In this document: in pieces, positions 26,536 through 37,542 of the stretch | Layout: every line of letters starts with the position of its first letter | Position numbering within the stretch: position 1 is the stretch's first letter | Assembly: GCA_015064845.1 (NCBI GenBank) | Contig: SVRL01000012.1 | Coordinates: 1-51,881, forward strand | Length of the DNA: 51,881 nucleotides | Source: Oscillospiraceae bacterium | GTDB lineage: Bacteria > Bacillota > Clostridia > Oscillospirales > CAG-272 | Direction of reading: 5' to 3' | Notes under the pieces: generated by a model | Told to the model about the DNA's origin: nothing | The model's database searches: none | The model's input: the letters and a program-made list of their open reading frames with translations, nothing else | Program-made: the position numbers and the translations under genes

Positions 26536-29500
26536 TTATTGGTTTGCAACCGCGCCCACGATGTCTTCATCCTCAAGGATGTCGGAAGGACTCTTCTCAA
26601 CCTCAATGTCGCGGTAGATCTGAAGTCCGGTACCGGCGGGAATAAGCTTACCGATGATAACGTTCTCTTTCAAACCGATCAAATGGTCAACCTTACCCTT
26701 GATTGCAGCTTCCGTAAGAACACGGGTGGTTTCCTGGAAGGAAGCGGCAGAAAGGAAGGATTCCGTTTGCAATGCGGCTTTCGTGATACCGAGAAGGATC
26801 GGAGTTGCTTTTGCGGGACGAAGCGCAAACTCGCCGTTTGCAACACGAGCCGCGATTTCTGCGTTTGCAGCCTCAAATTCGGAAATATCAACGACGGTAC
26901 CGAAGAGAAGTTCGGTGTCGCCGCCTTCGTCGATACGAACCTTTCGTGTCATCTGTCTTGCGATAACTTCAATGTGCTTATCGTTAATTTCAATATCCTG
27001 AATACGGTATACACGCTGAACTTCACGGATGATATATTCATAGGTTTCTGTAAGACCTTTGATCTTCGTGATATCCATCGGAGCAAGACCGCCTTCGGTG
27101 ATAACGTCGCCTCGGCTGACATAACTTCCGGATTCCACGAGAATCTTCACGCCGTACGGAATGGGATAAATAAAGTCTACGCCTGTTTCCACGGTATTGC
27201 GGATAATAAAGTTTCTTGTGCGTTTTGCATCCTGAATGTCAACGACACCGGAATATTCGGAAATAATCGCTGTTTTCTTGGGACGGCGCGCTTCGAAGAT
27301 TTCTTCAACACGGGGAAGGCCCTGTGTAATATCCGCGCCCGCGATACCACCGGTGTGGAAGGTTCTCATCGTAAGCTGTGTACCGGGCTCACCGATAGAC
27401 TGAGCAGCAATAATACCGACCGCTTCGCCGACGCTGACTTTTTTGCTCGTTGCAAGGTCCGCACCGTAGCAGTGAGCGCAAACGCCGTGTTTGCATTTAC
27501 ATTTCAGAATGGAACGAACGTGAACGCGTTCAATACCTGCCGCAACGATTGCTTCGGTCTGCGCAAGATCAAGCATATCGCCGTCATGTGCAAGAACGTT
27601 GCCGTCTTTATCCACAACGTCACCGATAACGAATCTGCCGGGAAGTCTGTCCGCCAAAGGTTCGATAACTTCGTTACCGTCCTTAACGTCGGATACCCAG
27701 ATACCTTCTGTGGAACCGCAGTCTTCTTCTCTGACGATAACGTCCTGAGAAACGTCAACAAGACGTCTGGTCAAATAACCGGAGTCGGCAGTTTTCAAAG
27801 CCGTATCGGAAAGAGATTTACGGGAACCTCTTGCACCCACAAAGTATTCCAAAACGGAAAGACCTTCACGGAAGCAGGATTTAATCGGAATTTCCATCGT
27901 ACGGCCGTTGGTCGCAAACATAAGACCACGCATACCTGCAAGCTGTCTCATCTGTGCCATGGAACCACGGGCACCGGAGTCACTCATCATATTGATGGAG
28001 TTGTAACGGTCCATACAATTTTTGAGCGCTTCGATAACGTCGTTGGTTGCATTTTCCCAAACGCGGATAACACAGTTGTAACGTTCGTCTTCAGAGAGCA
28101 AACCTCTGCGGAAGCTGCGCGTGATTCTTTCTACGTCTTTTTCAGCCTGAGAAATGATCACTTTCTTCAAATCCGGAACCGTCATATCGAGGACGGAAAT
28201 GGAGATTGCCGCAAGAGTGGAGTATTTGTAACCGTTTTCCTTGATGGCGTCAAGCACCTGAGCGGTAACGGTAGGACCGTGCTTTTTAATGGTACGGTCA
28301 ATGATCTGACCGAGCTGTTTCTTTTTGGTTGTGAAGTCGATTTCAAGCTTCAGGAGATTTTCGGGTTTGGATCTGTCCACAAAACCGAGGTCCTGAGGAA
28401 TCGGTGCGTTGAAGATCAATCGACCGAGTGTTGCATCGATCACACCGGAATGAACGACACCGTCGATTTCTTTGGTCACACGAACCTTGATGGGCGCGTG
28501 CAAGCCGAGCAAGCCGTTGGCGTGAGCCATCATAGCTTCATCAAAATCACGGAAATATGCACCTTCGCCGAGTTCGCCGGCGCGGTCAATGGTAAGATAA
28601 TAGGAACCGAGGACCATATCCTGAGAAGGAACGGTTACGGCTTTACCGTCCACAGGCTTCAGGAAGTTGTTTGCGGAAAGCATAAGGAATCTTGCTTCCG
28701 CCTGCGCTTCGTTGGAAAGCGGAACGTGAACAGGCATCTGGTCACCGTCGAAGTCGGCGTTGAACGCGGTACATACGAGAGGATGAAGCTTAATTGCTCT
28801 GCCTTCTACAAGCACGGGTTCGAATGCCTGAATGGAAAGACGGTGAAGCGTAGGCGCACGGTTCAGAAGAACGGGGTGGTCCTTGATTACGTTTTCAAGT
28901 GCATCCCAGACTTCAGCGCTTGCCTTGTCTACTTTCTTCTTTGCATCTCTGATATTGGAAGCGTTCTGCGTTTCCACAAGACGTTTCATGACGAAAGGCT
29001 TGAAGAGTTCGAGCGCCATTTCTTTAGGAAGACCGCACTGATAGATCTTCAAAGTAGGACCAACGACGATAACGGAACGTCCGGAGTAGTCAACACGTTT
29101 ACCGAGAAGGTTCTGACGGAAACGGCCCTGCTTACCGCGAAGTCCTTCGGAAAGAGATTTCAGAGGACGGTTGGAAGAACCTGTAACGGGTTTTCCGTGT
29201 CTGCCGTTATCGATGAGCGCGTCAACAGCTTCCTGAAGCATTCTCTTTTCGTTTTTGATGATAATATCGGGAGCGTAAAGCTCAAGGAGCTTTTTGAGTC
29301 GGTTGTTTCTGTTAATTACGCGGCGGTAAAGGTCGTTGAGGTCGGAGGTTGCGAATCTGCCGCCGTCGAGCTGTACCATTGCGCGAAGGTCCGGAGGGAT
29401 GACGGGAAGAACATCCAGCACCATCCATTCGGGTTTATTGTTCGATTTGCGGAAAGCTTCCACAACTTCGAGTCTTTTGATAATACGGAGTTTTTTCTGA

Positions 29501-30096
29501 CCGCTTGCGGTGCTCAGCTCCGTTTTAAGCTGTTCGGAAAGCTGTTCAAGGTCAATTTCCTGAAGAAGTTCCTTGATGGCTTCCGCGCCCATGCCGACGC
29601 GGAAATCATTTTCGTATTTTTCATACATCTGATGATATTCCGTTTCGGTCAGCATTTGTTTTTTCTCAAGAGGTGTATTGCCCTGATCCAGCACGATGTA
29701 CTGTCCAAAGTAAATAACCTTTTCCAAAAGTCTGGGAGAGATATCAAGCAAAAGGCCCATTCTGGAGGGCGTTGCCTTGAAGTACCAGATATGAGATACG
29801 GGAGCGGCAAGCTCAATGTGTCCCATACGTTCGCGACGAACCTTTTTCGTGGTTACCTGAACGCCGCATCGGTCGCAGACTTTGTCTTTATAACGCACTC
29901 TTTTATATTTGCCGCACGCACATTCCCAGTCTTTGGTAGGACCAAAGATTTTTTCGCAGAACAAGCCGTCGCGTTCGGGTCGAAGTGTACGGTAGTTGAT
30001 GGTCTCGGGCTTGGTAACCTCGCCGTAAGACCAGCTTCTTATCATTTCGGGAGATGCCAGGCCAATCTTGATTGAATCAAAAACATTTTTACCCAT
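26536..30096 (-). CDS. rpoC: RNA polymerase beta' subunit
   Basis: 1186 residues, full length for Bacillota. N-terminal zinc ribbon [20 protein letters not shown], the absolutely conserved catalytic loop NADFDGDQM (N446; Mg-binding D448, D450, D452), second zinc site [11 protein letters not shown], and the bridge/trigger-loop region with [16 protein letters not shown]. It starts 18 bases after the rpoB stop and is co-transcribed. Confidence 0.99.
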   Translation of the reverse strand: MGKNVFDSIKIGLASPEMIRSWSYGEVTKPETINYRTLRPERDGLFCEKIFGPTKDWECACGKYKRVRYKDKVCDRCGVQVTTKKVRRERMGHIELAAPVSHIWYFKATPSRMGLLLDISPRLLEKVIYFGQYIVLDQGNTPLEKKQMLTETEYHQMYEKYENDFRVGMGAEAIKELLQEIDLEQLSEQLKTELSTASGQKKLRIIKRLEVVEAFRKSNNKPEWMVLDVLPVIPPDLRAMVQLDGGRFATSDLNDLYRRVINRNNRLKKLLELYAPDIIIKNEKRMLQEAVDALIDNGRHGKPVTGSSNRPLKSLSEGLRGKQGRFRQNLLGKRVDYSGRSVIVVGPTLKIYQCGLPKEMALELFKPFVMKRLVETQNASNIRDAKKKVDKASAEVWDALENVIKDHPVLLNRAPTLHRLSIQAFEPVLVEGRAIKLHPLVCTAFNADFDGDQMPVHVPLSNEAQAEARFLMLSANNFLKPVDGKAVTVPSQDMVLGSYYLTIDRAGELGEGAYFRDFDEAMMAHANGLLGLHAPIKVRVTKEIDGVVHSGVIDATLGRLIFNAPIPQDLGFVDRSKPENLLKLEIDFTTKKKQLGQIIDRTIKKHGPTVTAQVLDAIKENGYKYSTLAAISISVLDMTVPDLKKVIISQAEKDVERITRSFRRGLLSEDERYNCVIRVWENATNDVIEALKNCMDRYNSINMMSDSGARGSMAQMRQLAGMRGLMFATNGRTMEIPIKSCFREGLSVLEYFVGARGSRKSLSDTALKTADSGYLTRRLVDVSQDVIVREEDCGSTEGIWVSDVKDGNEVIEPLADRLPGRFVIGDVVDKDGNVLAHDGDMLDLAQTEAIVAAGIERVHVRSILKCKCKHGVCAHCYGADLATSKKVSVGEAVGIIAAQSIGEPGTQLTMRTFHTGGIAGADITQGLPRVEEIFEARRPKKTAIISEYSGVVDIQDAKRTRNFIIRNTVETGVDFIYPIPYGVKILVESGSYVSRGDVITEGGLAPMDITKIKGLTETYEYIIREVQRVYRIQDIEINDKHIEVIARQMTRKVRIDEGGDTELLFGTVVDISEFEAANAEIAARVANGEFALRPAKATPILLGITKAALQTESFLSAASFQETTRVLTEAAIKGKVDHLIGLKENVIIGKLIPAGTGLQIYRDIEVEKSPSDILEDEDIVGAVANQ

Positions 30097-30113
30097 CTTA
30101 TCTCGCCTCCAAT

Positions 30114-33100
30114 TTATTCTTCGTCGTAGTTATCGTCTTCGTAATCGTCGTCGAATTCATCATCGAATTCATCATCGGAATTTTCAAAAGATTCGTTGAC
30201 TTCATCCTCGTCAACCAAGGAGAAATTATTTTCATCGCCGTCTTCCAAAACGGTGGTTCCGACTGCTTCTTCGGTAACGTCGCGCTCATCGTCGGTTACA
30301 TAACCGCGGTTGTCATCAAAGAGATCGTCGCCAATCTGAGAAAGTTCGATTTCTTCGCCCGCATCGTCGAGAACGCGGATATCCAGACCGAGAGACTGCA
30401 ATTCCTTAACAAGCACACGGAAGGATTCGGGAACACCCGGCGTCGGGATATTCTGACCTTTTACGATGGCTTCGTAAGTCTTGACACGTCCGGTCACGTC
30501 GTCGGACTTAACCGTCAAGATTTCCTGAAGTGTGTAAGCCGCGCCGTAAGCTTCAAGCGCCCAAACTTCCATTTCTCCGAAACGCTGACCGCCGAACTGC
30601 GCTTTACCGCCGAGAGGCTGCTGTGTAACGAGAGAGTAAGGACCGACGCTTCGCGCGTGAATCTTATCGTCAACAAGGTGATGGAGCTTCAGATAGTACA
30701 TGATACCGACGGTTACGGGGTTATCAAAGGGTTCGCCCGTACGGCCATCGTAAAGAATACGCTTACCGTCAACGGTTTTCAGCTTCTTCGCTTCAATCAT
30801 CTGCGCAACCCATGCTTTGTTGCCGAGTTTGTCTTCGCCGAGAAGCTCGTAGCGTTTTTCGCCCGTTTCTTCATCAACGATTTCTTCGTAGAATTTTTTA
30901 CCGGTAAGTGCTTCGCCGCGCAAAACGGGTCTGAAAAGTTTTGCTTCGGTCAGCATTTCGGTAATATCGCTTTCTTTTGCGCCGTCGAACGCGGGGGTCA
31001 TAACCTTATAGCCGAGTTCTCTTGCGGCAATACCGAGGTGAACCTCAAGCACCTGACCGATGTTCATACGGGAAGGTACGCCCAGAGGGTTCAAAACGAT
31101 ATCGAGCGGTGTACCGTCTTCCAGGAAAGGCATATCTTCGGGAGGAAGAATTCTGGAAACGACACCTTTGTTACCGTGGCGTCCCGCCATCTTATCGCCG
31201 ACGGAGATCTTTCTCTTCTGCGCGATATAAACGCGGACGGACTGGTTAACGCCTGTGGGAAGTTCATCGGAATTTTCGCGGGAGAATACGCGGACATCGA
31301 CAACGATACCGGATTCACCGTGAGGCAAACGCATGGAAGTATCTCTTACTTCTCTTGCCTTTTCGCCGAAGATCGCGCGGAGCAATCTTTCTTCGGCAGT
31401 CAGTTCGGTTTCACCCTTGGGTGTTACCTTGCCGACAAGGATATCGCCCGCATGAACTTCCGTACCGTTGCGGATAATACCTCTTTCGTCGAGATCTTTG
31501 AGCGCATCTTCGCCGCAGTTCGGAACTTCTCTTGTGATTTCTTCCGGTCCGAGCTTGGTGTCTCTGGATTCGAGCGTATATTCTTCAATGTGAATGGATG
31601 TATAAACGTCATTGCGAACGAGATTTTCGTTCAGAAGAACGGCGTCTTCATAGTTGTAACCTTCCCAGGTCATAAAGCCGATCAAAGCGTTTTTACCGAG
31701 CGCGATTTCGCCGTTGCTGGTTGCGGGACCGTCTGCAAGAACGTCGCCCTTTTCCACGCGGTCGCCCACGTTGACGATCGGACGCTGGTTAATACAGTTG
31801 CCCTGGTTGGATCTGCGGAATTTGAGAAGGTCGTAAGGACGGTTCATACCGCTGTCTTCGGTAACGACGATTCTGTCGGCGCTGACCATTTTAACGTAGC
31901 CGGATTCTTTTGCGAGAACGCAAACACCGGAGTCAATAGCGGCTTTGTATTCCATACCCGTACCGACGATCGGGGAATCCGTAACGAGAAGCGGAACTGC
32001 CTGCTTCTGCATGTTGGAACCCATGAGCGCACGGGAGTTGTCGTCGTTTTCAAGGAACGGGATAAAGCCTGTTGCAACGGAGATAACCATCTTGGGAGAA
32101 ACGTCAATGTAATCGATTTTGGAAACTTCAACCTCAACGATTTCGGCGCGATCACGGGCAAGCACACGCTTGTTCACGAAACGGCCTTCGGAATCCAAGG
32201 GTTCGTTTGCCTGCGCGACAATGAAATTATCTTCCATGTCGGCTGTCATATATTCAACGATGTCGGTAACTTTGCCGGTTGCTTTATCAACCTTGCGGTA
32301 AGGCGCTTCGATAAAGCCGTAGTCGTTGATCTTCGCATAAGTTGCGAGATAGGAAATCAGACCGATATTCGGACCTTCAGGGGTTTCAATCGGGCAGATA
32401 CGTCCGTAGTGCGTATAGTGAACGTCTCGAACCTCAAAAGAAGCTCTGTCTCTGGAAAGACCACCGGGACCGAGCGCGGAAAGACGGCGCTTATGTGTAA
32501 GTTCTGCCAGAGGGTTATTCTGGTCCATGAACTGAGAAAGCGGAGAAGAACCGAAGAATTCACGAATCGCCGCAACGATCGGACGGATATTGATGAGTCC
32601 CTGAGGAGTCAGGTTATTCACGTCCTGAATGGTCATTCTTTCCTTAATGATCTTATCCATTCTGGAGAAACCGATGCGCAACTGGTTCTGGAGCAATTCG
32701 CCGACAGCGCGAACGCGGCGATTGCCAAGGTGGTCGATATCATCGGGTGTACCGATTCCGTGAGAGAGACAGATCAGGTAGTTGATGGATGCATAGATAT
32801 CGTCTTTTGTAATATGTTTGGGAGAAAGTTCCGCAACTCTTTCTTTTGCGATTCTCTTTACCGCATCGAAATCGCCGCCGACTTCTTCCAGAATTTCAAG
32901 GAAGAGATTGAGTTTTACTTTTTCATTGATGCCAACTTCGCGCAAGTCGCAAACATCGCCGAACAATTTTGCAGGATCAACCATGCCGTTGCCGAACACT
33001 TTGATTTCCTTGTCATCGGCAATGTAAACGTAAGCTTCGTTTACGCCCGCATTTTCGATCTGCATAGCGTCGTCGAAGTTCAAAACCTTATCGGCGTCGA

Positions 33101-34043
33101 AAAGGATTTCGCCTGTCAAGGGGCTGATAACGGGACGGGAAAGTTTTTTGCCGGAAAGTCTTCTGCCAAGGGCAACTTTCTTGTCAAACTTATATCTGCC
33201 GACGGTACCCAGGTCGTAACGCTTGGGATCAAAGAAGAGGTTGTTGAGAAGGATCTGCGCGGATTCCACGAGCGGAGGTTCGCCGGGACGCAGTTTTTTA
33301 TAAATTTCTTTGAGGGATTCCTCGTAAGCGGTTGTTCCGTTCTTCTCGGCTTCCGCCTGCATACCGTCTTTGTCGAGCGTTGTCAAAATCTTGACGTCGT
33401 CGCCGAAGAGAGCGCGTACGTCCGTGGAGGTGGAAACGGACTGTTCAAGCGCGCGGATGAGAACGGTTACGGGGATTTTTCTGTTTTTATCGATACGAAC
33501 GTAGAAAACGTCGTTCATATCGGTTTCATATTCGAGCCATGCGCCGCGGTAAGGGATGATCTGCGCGGTCTGCGTGCTCTTACCGGTTTTATCCATAGTG
33601 GAGGTATAGTACATACCGGGGGAACGAACAAGCTGAGAAACGGCAACACGTTCTGCGCCGTTGATTACGAAAGTACCCGTTTCGGTCATCAGCGGGAAGT
33701 CACCCATGAAAATTTCCTGCTGTTTTACGCTGCCTGTTGTTTTGTTGGTCAAACGAACGGTTACGCGCAAAGCTGCCGCATAGTTTACGTCGCGCGCCTT
33801 GCATTCTTCGACGGGATATTTCGGTTTCGAATCGATGGAATAGTCAACGAATTCGATAACAAAGTTTCCGGAATAGTCAACGATCGGGGAAACATCCTGC
33901 AACACTTCAGTGATTCCCTTATCAAGAAGCCATTGGTACGATTTTTTCTGAACCTCAAGAAGATCAGGCATTTGAAGAATTTCGTCGATCTTGGAAAAGC
34001 TCATTCGTACATTTTTACCAAGCTGCTGGGGTTTGATCCTCAT
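30114..34043 (-). CDS. rpoB: RNA polymerase beta subunit
   Basis: 1309 residues from the ATG at 34043, chosen for TGGAGTG upstream and because the longer open frame (to 34172) begins close behind the transcription start and encodes no conserved sequence. Rifampicin region [18 protein letters not shown], then [13 protein letters not shown], keeps the key residues equivalent to E. coli Q513, D516, H526, R529 and S531, so the enzyme should be rifampicin-sensitive. The last about 75 residues are an extremely acidic tail (many Asp/Glu, ending in YEDDNYDEE). First gene of rpoBC, driven by the promoter at 34214-34242; rplJ/rplL are not adjacent. Confidence 0.99.
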   Translation of the reverse strand: MRIKPQQLGKNVRMSFSKIDEILQMPDLLEVQKKSYQWLLDKGITEVLQDVSPIVDYSGNFVIEFVDYSIDSKPKYPVEECKARDVNYAAALRVTVRLTNKTTGSVKQQEIFMGDFPLMTETGTFVINGAERVAVSQLVRSPGMYYTSTMDKTGKSTQTAQIIPYRGAWLEYETDMNDVFYVRIDKNRKIPVTVLIRALEQSVSTSTDVRALFGDDVKILTTLDKDGMQAEAEKNGTTAYEESLKEIYKKLRPGEPPLVESAQILLNNLFFDPKRYDLGTVGRYKFDKKVALGRRLSGKKLSRPVISPLTGEILFDADKVLNFDDAMQIENAGVNEAYVYIADDKEIKVFGNGMVDPAKLFGDVCDLREVGINEKVKLNLFLEILEEVGGDFDAVKRIAKERVAELSPKHITKDDIYASINYLICLSHGIGTPDDIDHLGNRRVRAVGELLQNQLRIGFSRMDKIIKERMTIQDVNNLTPQGLINIRPIVAAIREFFGSSPLSQFMDQNNPLAELTHKRRLSALGPGGLSRDRASFEVRDVHYTHYGRICPIETPEGPNIGLISYLATYAKINDYGFIEAPYRKVDKATGKVTDIVEYMTADMEDNFIVAQANEPLDSEGRFVNKRVLARDRAEIVEVEVSKIDYIDVSPKMVISVATGFIPFLENDDNSRALMGSNMQKQAVPLLVTDSPIVGTGMEYKAAIDSGVCVLAKESGYVKMVSADRIVVTEDSGMNRPYDLLKFRRSNQGNCINQRPIVNVGDRVEKGDVLADGPATSNGEIALGKNALIGFMTWEGYNYEDAVLLNENLVRNDVYTSIHIEEYTLESRDTKLGPEEITREVPNCGEDALKDLDERGIIRNGTEVHAGDILVGKVTPKGETELTAEERLLRAIFGEKAREVRDTSMRLPHGESGIVVDVRVFSRENSDELPTGVNQSVRVYIAQKRKISVGDKMAGRHGNKGVVSRILPPEDMPFLEDGTPLDIVLNPLGVPSRMNIGQVLEVHLGIAARELGYKVMTPAFDGAKESDITEMLTEAKLFRPVLRGEALTGKKFYEEIVDEETGEKRYELLGEDKLGNKAWVAQMIEAKKLKTVDGKRILYDGRTGEPFDNPVTVGIMYYLKLHHLVDDKIHARSVGPYSLVTQQPLGGKAQFGGQRFGEMEVWALEAYGAAYTLQEILTVKSDDVTGRVKTYEAIVKGQNIPTPGVPESFRVLVKELQSLGLDIRVLDDAGEEIELSQIGDDLFDDNRGYVTDDERDVTEEAVGTTVLEDGDENNFSLVDEDEVNESFENSDDEFDDEFDDDYEDDNYDEE

Positions 34044-34213
34044 AAAATCACTCCATTCTAAATTTAAGCTTGCCTTTACTTTGGTAAAATTTGTATTTTT
34101 CCACAGCCTGCAATGCCGCGGCAAAAGAACGGGGACTGCCCTTTCGGCACCGTTTTTGCCCATTCTTTTCAAAAAAGCCCACGATAATGCAAGCGATTGT
34201 AATGCAATTTATA

Positions 34214-34242
34214 ATTATAGCACCGAGAGCGCAATATGTCAA
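34214..34242 (-). promoter_or_regulatory. Consensus sigma-A promoter of rpoBC
   Basis: Minus strand TTGACA (34242-34237), 17-bp spacer, TATAAT (34219-34214). Leader of about 165 bases before rpoB, with an AACGG...CCGTT hairpin (enclosing TGCC-GAAAG-GGCA) and a repeated TTGCATTA. Confidence 0.93.
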
Positions 34243-34270
34243 GAACTTTTCATAATTTTTTTCAAATATC

Positions 34271-34299
34271 TTGACATTTTATAAAAATACTAATATAAT
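34271..34299 (+). promoter_or_regulatory. Consensus sigma-A promoter of alaS
   Basis: TTGACA (34271-34276), 17-bp spacer, TATAAT (34294-34299). Its -35 is 28 bp from the -35 of the divergent rpoB promoter. Confidence 0.93.
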
Positions 34300-34305
34300 G
34301 AATTT

Positions 34306-34467
34306 GAGTATACGTATTTTTAAGCGTATTTTCGTTTTTCGTTTGCCAAAAAGGACGAAAAAACGGAAGATTCATGTGAGCGCAAAAAAATCCGCTCCCA
34401 ATTGTCTGCAATGGACAATTCATCAAGACATAAATTTATTATAAAAATAAAAAGGAAGAAAAGCATT
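34306..34467 (+). promoter_or_regulatory. Structured 5' leader of alaS, type unknown
   Basis: About 160 bases between the predicted transcription start and alaS with three hairpins: CGTTTTTCGT/ACGAAAAAACG (34333-34365), GAGCG/CGCTC (34378-34397) and AATTGTC/GACAATT (34400-34420). No T-box consensus (AGGGUGGNACCGCG) and no T-run after the hairpins. Function, if any, unknown. Confidence 0.4.
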
Positions 34468-37098
34468 ATGGAATGGACATCACTCAATGATCTGCGTGAA
34501 AAGTTTCTGAAATTTTTCGAATCCAAAGGACATCTCAGCAGAGGAAGCTATCCGCTCGTACCCGAAAGCGACAAATCGCTTCTTTTGATCGTTGCGGGCA
34601 TGGCACCGCTGAAAAAATATTTCACGGGCGAAGCGGAACCTCCCCGTCGCCGCATGGCAACCTGCCAGAAATGTATCCGTACCAACGATATCGAGCACGT
34701 CGGCTACACCGCGCGCCACGGCACATTCTTTGAAATGCTCGGCAACTTCTCCTTTGGCGATTATTTCAAAGAAGAAGCCCTCGTTTGGGCATGGGAATTT
34801 CTGACCGAAACACTTGCGATTCCCGCCGACCTTCTTTGGCCCTCCGTTTACGAACATGACGACGAAGCTTACGCCATCTGGAGAGATAAGATCGGCGTAA
34901 GAGAAGATCACATCGTACGTCTCGGTAAAGCAGACAACTTCTGGGAACACGGATCCGGTCCCTGCGGCCCCTGCTCGGAAATCTATTTCGACCGCGGCGA
35001 AAAATACGGCTGCGGAAGCCCCGACTGCCGTCCCGGCTGCGATTGCGACCGTTACATGGAAATCTGGAACAACGTATTCTCTCAGTTCAATAATGACGGC
35101 GCGGGCAATTATACGGAACTCGCAAACAAAAACATCGACACCGGTATGGGTCTTGAACGTCTCGCCTGCGTTATGCAGGGCGTTGACAATATGTTCGAAG
35201 TTGACACCATTCAGAATATCATCAAAGCCATCAGCGAAAAAGCAGGCGTTTCCTATAAGACAAACGAAAAAGCAGACGTTTCTCTGCGTATCATCGCAGA
35301 CCACGCGCGCGCTTCCGCATTCCTCATTGCAGACGGTGTTATGCCCTCCAATGAAGGCCGCGGTTACGTTTTGCGCCGCTTGATGAGACGCGCTTGCCGT
35401 CACGGAAGAATCCTCGGCATCAAAGGCGCGTTCCTCTGCGATATCATGGCTGTCGTTGCGCGTGAAAACAAAACCGCATATCCCGAACTGACGGAAAAAC
35501 TCGATTACGTTCAAAAAATCGTCCGCATGGAAGAAGAACGCTTCAATGCCACCGTTGAAGCCGGAATGAATCTTCTTGACGGATTGATGGCGCAGGCGAA
35601 AGCAGACGGTAAAACCGAACTCGGCGGCGCTGACGTTTTCAAACTTTCTGATACTTACGGTTTCCCGCTTGACCTTACCCGTGAAATCGCCGAAGAAAAC
35701 GGTCTGGGCATCGATGAAAAAGGTTTTGAAGAAAACCTTCTCGCTCAAAAACAGCGCGCACGCGCGGCAAGAGGAAACATCAGCGGTTGGGATGACAGCA
35801 TGAATTCCCTCGTTGATACCACCGAAATCACCGAATTCACAGGTTACTCCGAAACCGTTTGCCAAAGCAAAATCATCGCTATCATCGACAGCGAAACCGA
35901 CAAGCTTACCGAAATCACAAATGAAAACGCGGTTATCATTACAAATATCACACCCTTCTACGGAGAAGGCGGCGGTCAGGTTGGCGATATCGGTACCATC
36001 GAATCCGAAAACGGAAAAGCAACCGTTATCGACACCAAGAAAAACAACGGCGTTTATATGCACGTCTGCAAGATGGAATCCGGTTCCCTTTCCGTCGGCG
36101 ATACCGTAACACTCCGTGTGGACAGCGCAAGACGCGCAGCAATCGCAAGAAACCACTCTTCCGTACACCTTTTGGATGCGGCTTTGCGCGAAGTGCTCGG
36201 CACACACATCCGTCAGGCGGGCTCTTACGTTGATAACAATGAGGCTCGTTTTGACTTTACTCACTTCTCTGCTGTAACACCCGAAGAACTTGCCAAAGTT
36301 GAACTTCTTGTCAATGAAAAAATTCTGGAAGGCATTTCCGTTTCCACGTTTGAAACCGATATCGAATCCGCAAAAGCCTCCGGTGCCATCGCGCTCTTCG
36401 GTGAAAAATACGGAAAAACCGTCCGCGTCGTTAAAATGGGCGACTTTTCCGCAGAACTTTGCGGCGGTACGCACGTAGACAATACCGCAAAGATCGGTAT
36501 GTTCAAAATTACCTCCGAAGCATCCGTTGCCGCAGGCACGAGAAGAATCACAGCCGTTACGGGTCTCGGCGCATACGCTTACATGAACCGCAACGAAGCC
36601 CTGATCACATCTGCAATGAAAGCGCTCAAAGCAGGTACCGCAAACGATATTCTCGGCAAGATCAACACCCTTTCCGATGATTTGAAAGCAACCAAGAAAG
36701 AATTGGAAGCCGCTTCCGCAAAGCTCGCTTCCGCAAAAGCAGAAGCTATGCTTTCCTCTGCCGTATCCGTTGGCGGGGTTCGCGTTGCTTCCATGAAAAC
36801 AGAACTTCCCGTTGCCGCCGTACGTACCCTCGGCGACGATATCAAGAGCAGATACGCCGATATGATTGCAGTCGTTTCCTCTTTGGTTGACGGTAAACTC
36901 ACACTCGTTTGCGTATGCGGCAAGGAGGTACTTGCCAAAGGTATTAAAGCTCCGCTTGTTCTCAAAGAACTCTCCTCCATCGTCGGAGGTGGGGGCGGCG
37001 GCCGTCCCGACAGCGCAACCGCCGGCGCAAAGAAACCCGAAAAGCTTGATGAAGCTTTGCAAATGCTCCCCTCCATCATCGAAAAACTGTTGAAATAA
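34468..37098 (+). CDS. alaS: Alanyl-tRNA synthetase
   Basis: 876 residues, full length. Class II catalytic core near the N-terminus (FESKGH, LLLIVAGMAPLKKYF, FFEMLGNFSFGDYF), editing domain zinc motif HSSVHLLDAALREVLGTH plus CGGTHVDNT, coiled-coil linker about 730-770, and the glycine-rich C-Ala segment GGGGGGRPDSATAGAKKP. Start at 34468 has AAGGAAGAA upstream; an in-frame ATG at 34402 does not. First gene of an alaS-hinT-M28 unit. Confidence 0.99.
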   Translation: MEWTSLNDLREKFLKFFESKGHLSRGSYPLVPESDKSLLLIVAGMAPLKKYFTGEAEPPRRRMATCQKCIRTNDIEHVGYTARHGTFFEMLGNFSFGDYFKEEALVWAWEFLTETLAIPADLLWPSVYEHDDEAYAIWRDKIGVREDHIVRLGKADNFWEHGSGPCGPCSEIYFDRGEKYGCGSPDCRPGCDCDRYMEIWNNVFSQFNNDGAGNYTELANKNIDTGMGLERLACVMQGVDNMFEVDTIQNIIKAISEKAGVSYKTNEKADVSLRIIADHARASAFLIADGVMPSNEGRGYVLRRLMRRACRHGRILGIKGAFLCDIMAVVARENKTAYPELTEKLDYVQKIVRMEEERFNATVEAGMNLLDGLMAQAKADGKTELGGADVFKLSDTYGFPLDLTREIAEENGLGIDEKGFEENLLAQKQRARAARGNISGWDDSMNSLVDTTEITEFTGYSETVCQSKIIAIIDSETDKLTEITNENAVIITNITPFYGEGGGQVGDIGTIESENGKATVIDTKKNNGVYMHVCKMESGSLSVGDTVTLRVDSARRAAIARNHSSVHLLDAALREVLGTHIRQAGSYVDNNEARFDFTHFSAVTPEELAKVELLVNEKILEGISVSTFETDIESAKASGAIALFGEKYGKTVRVVKMGDFSAELCGGTHVDNTAKIGMFKITSEASVAAGTRRITAVTGLGAYAYMNRNEALITSAMKALKAGTANDILGKINTLSDDLKATKKELEAASAKLASAKAEAMLSSAVSVGGVRVASMKTELPVAAVRTLGDDIKSRYADMIAVVSSLVDGKLTLVCVCGKEVLAKGIKAPLVLKELSSIVGGGGGGRPDSATAGAKKPEKLDEALQMLPSIIEKLLK

Positions 37099-37179
37099 AC
37101 ATTCTGAGCAATAGACCGTTGCGTGAACCCTGTTCGGCTGCGGTCTTTGCAATTCCATTCAAAGAAAGGTTAACCGATT

Positions 37180-37521
37180 ATGAAAAATTGTCTTTTTTGC
37201 AAAATCGTTGCAGGAACCATTCCCTCCTCCAAGGTCTATGAAGATGATAAAATCCTCGCTTTTAAGGATATCAACCCCCAAGCGCCCGTTCACGTTCTCG
37301 TGATTCCCAAAACACACATCGCTTCCGTTGATGAAATCTCCGAAGAAAACAGCGGTATCATCGCTTATATTTTTGAAAATATTCCCCAAATCGCAAAAAT
37401 TGCAGGTCTCAAAAACGGTTACCGCGTGATCTCCAACTGCGGTCCCGATGCTTGCCAGACCGTTCCCCATCTCCATTTCCATATTGTCGGCGGCGCACCT
37501 CTTGCCGATAAGATGGCGTAA
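37180..37521 (+). CDS. hinT: HIT family purine-nucleoside phosphoramidase (HinT-like)
   Basis: 113 residues, full length. Small cytosolic nucleotide hydrolase; the HxHxH triad is H97-L-H99-F-H101 in PHLHFHIVGG, and the N-terminal CLFCKIVAG matches HinT proteins (Cys4/Cys7, possible zinc pair with downstream His). HinT hydrolyses AMP-lysine or AMP-amine phosphoramidates, including adenylates made by aminoacyl-tRNA synthetases, so its place behind alaS is suggestive. AAAGAAAGG precedes the start; a weak AGACCG/CGGTCT hairpin lies between it and alaS. Confidence 0.93.
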   Translation: MKNCLFCKIVAGTIPSSKVYEDDKILAFKDINPQAPVHVLVIPKTHIASVDEISEENSGIIAYIFENIPQIAKIAGLKNGYRVISNCGPDACQTVPHLHFHIVGGAPLADKMA

Positions 37522-37542
37522 GCGATTTTTTAAGGGTATCTT

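Noticed and set aside
30072-34061. Open frame of 1329 codons on the plus strand opposite rpoB
   Set aside because: Shadow of rpoB caused by codon bias; no ribosome binding site and no recognisable protein. Similar long shadows opposite hydA, fusA, rpoC and alaS were rejected for the same reason.
34044-34172. 43-codon N-terminal extension of rpoB
   Set aside because: The upstream ATG has no ribosome binding site, the extension resembles no RpoB, and the ATG at 34043 has TGGAGTG and the conserved start.
34306-34467. T-box riboswitch upstream of alaS
   Set aside because: No AGGGUGGNACCGCG T-box sequence and no terminator with T-run in the leader.
37116-37142. Terminator between alaS and hinT
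   Set aside because: AGACCG/CGGTCT stem has a long loop and is followed by TTTGC only; too weak to call.
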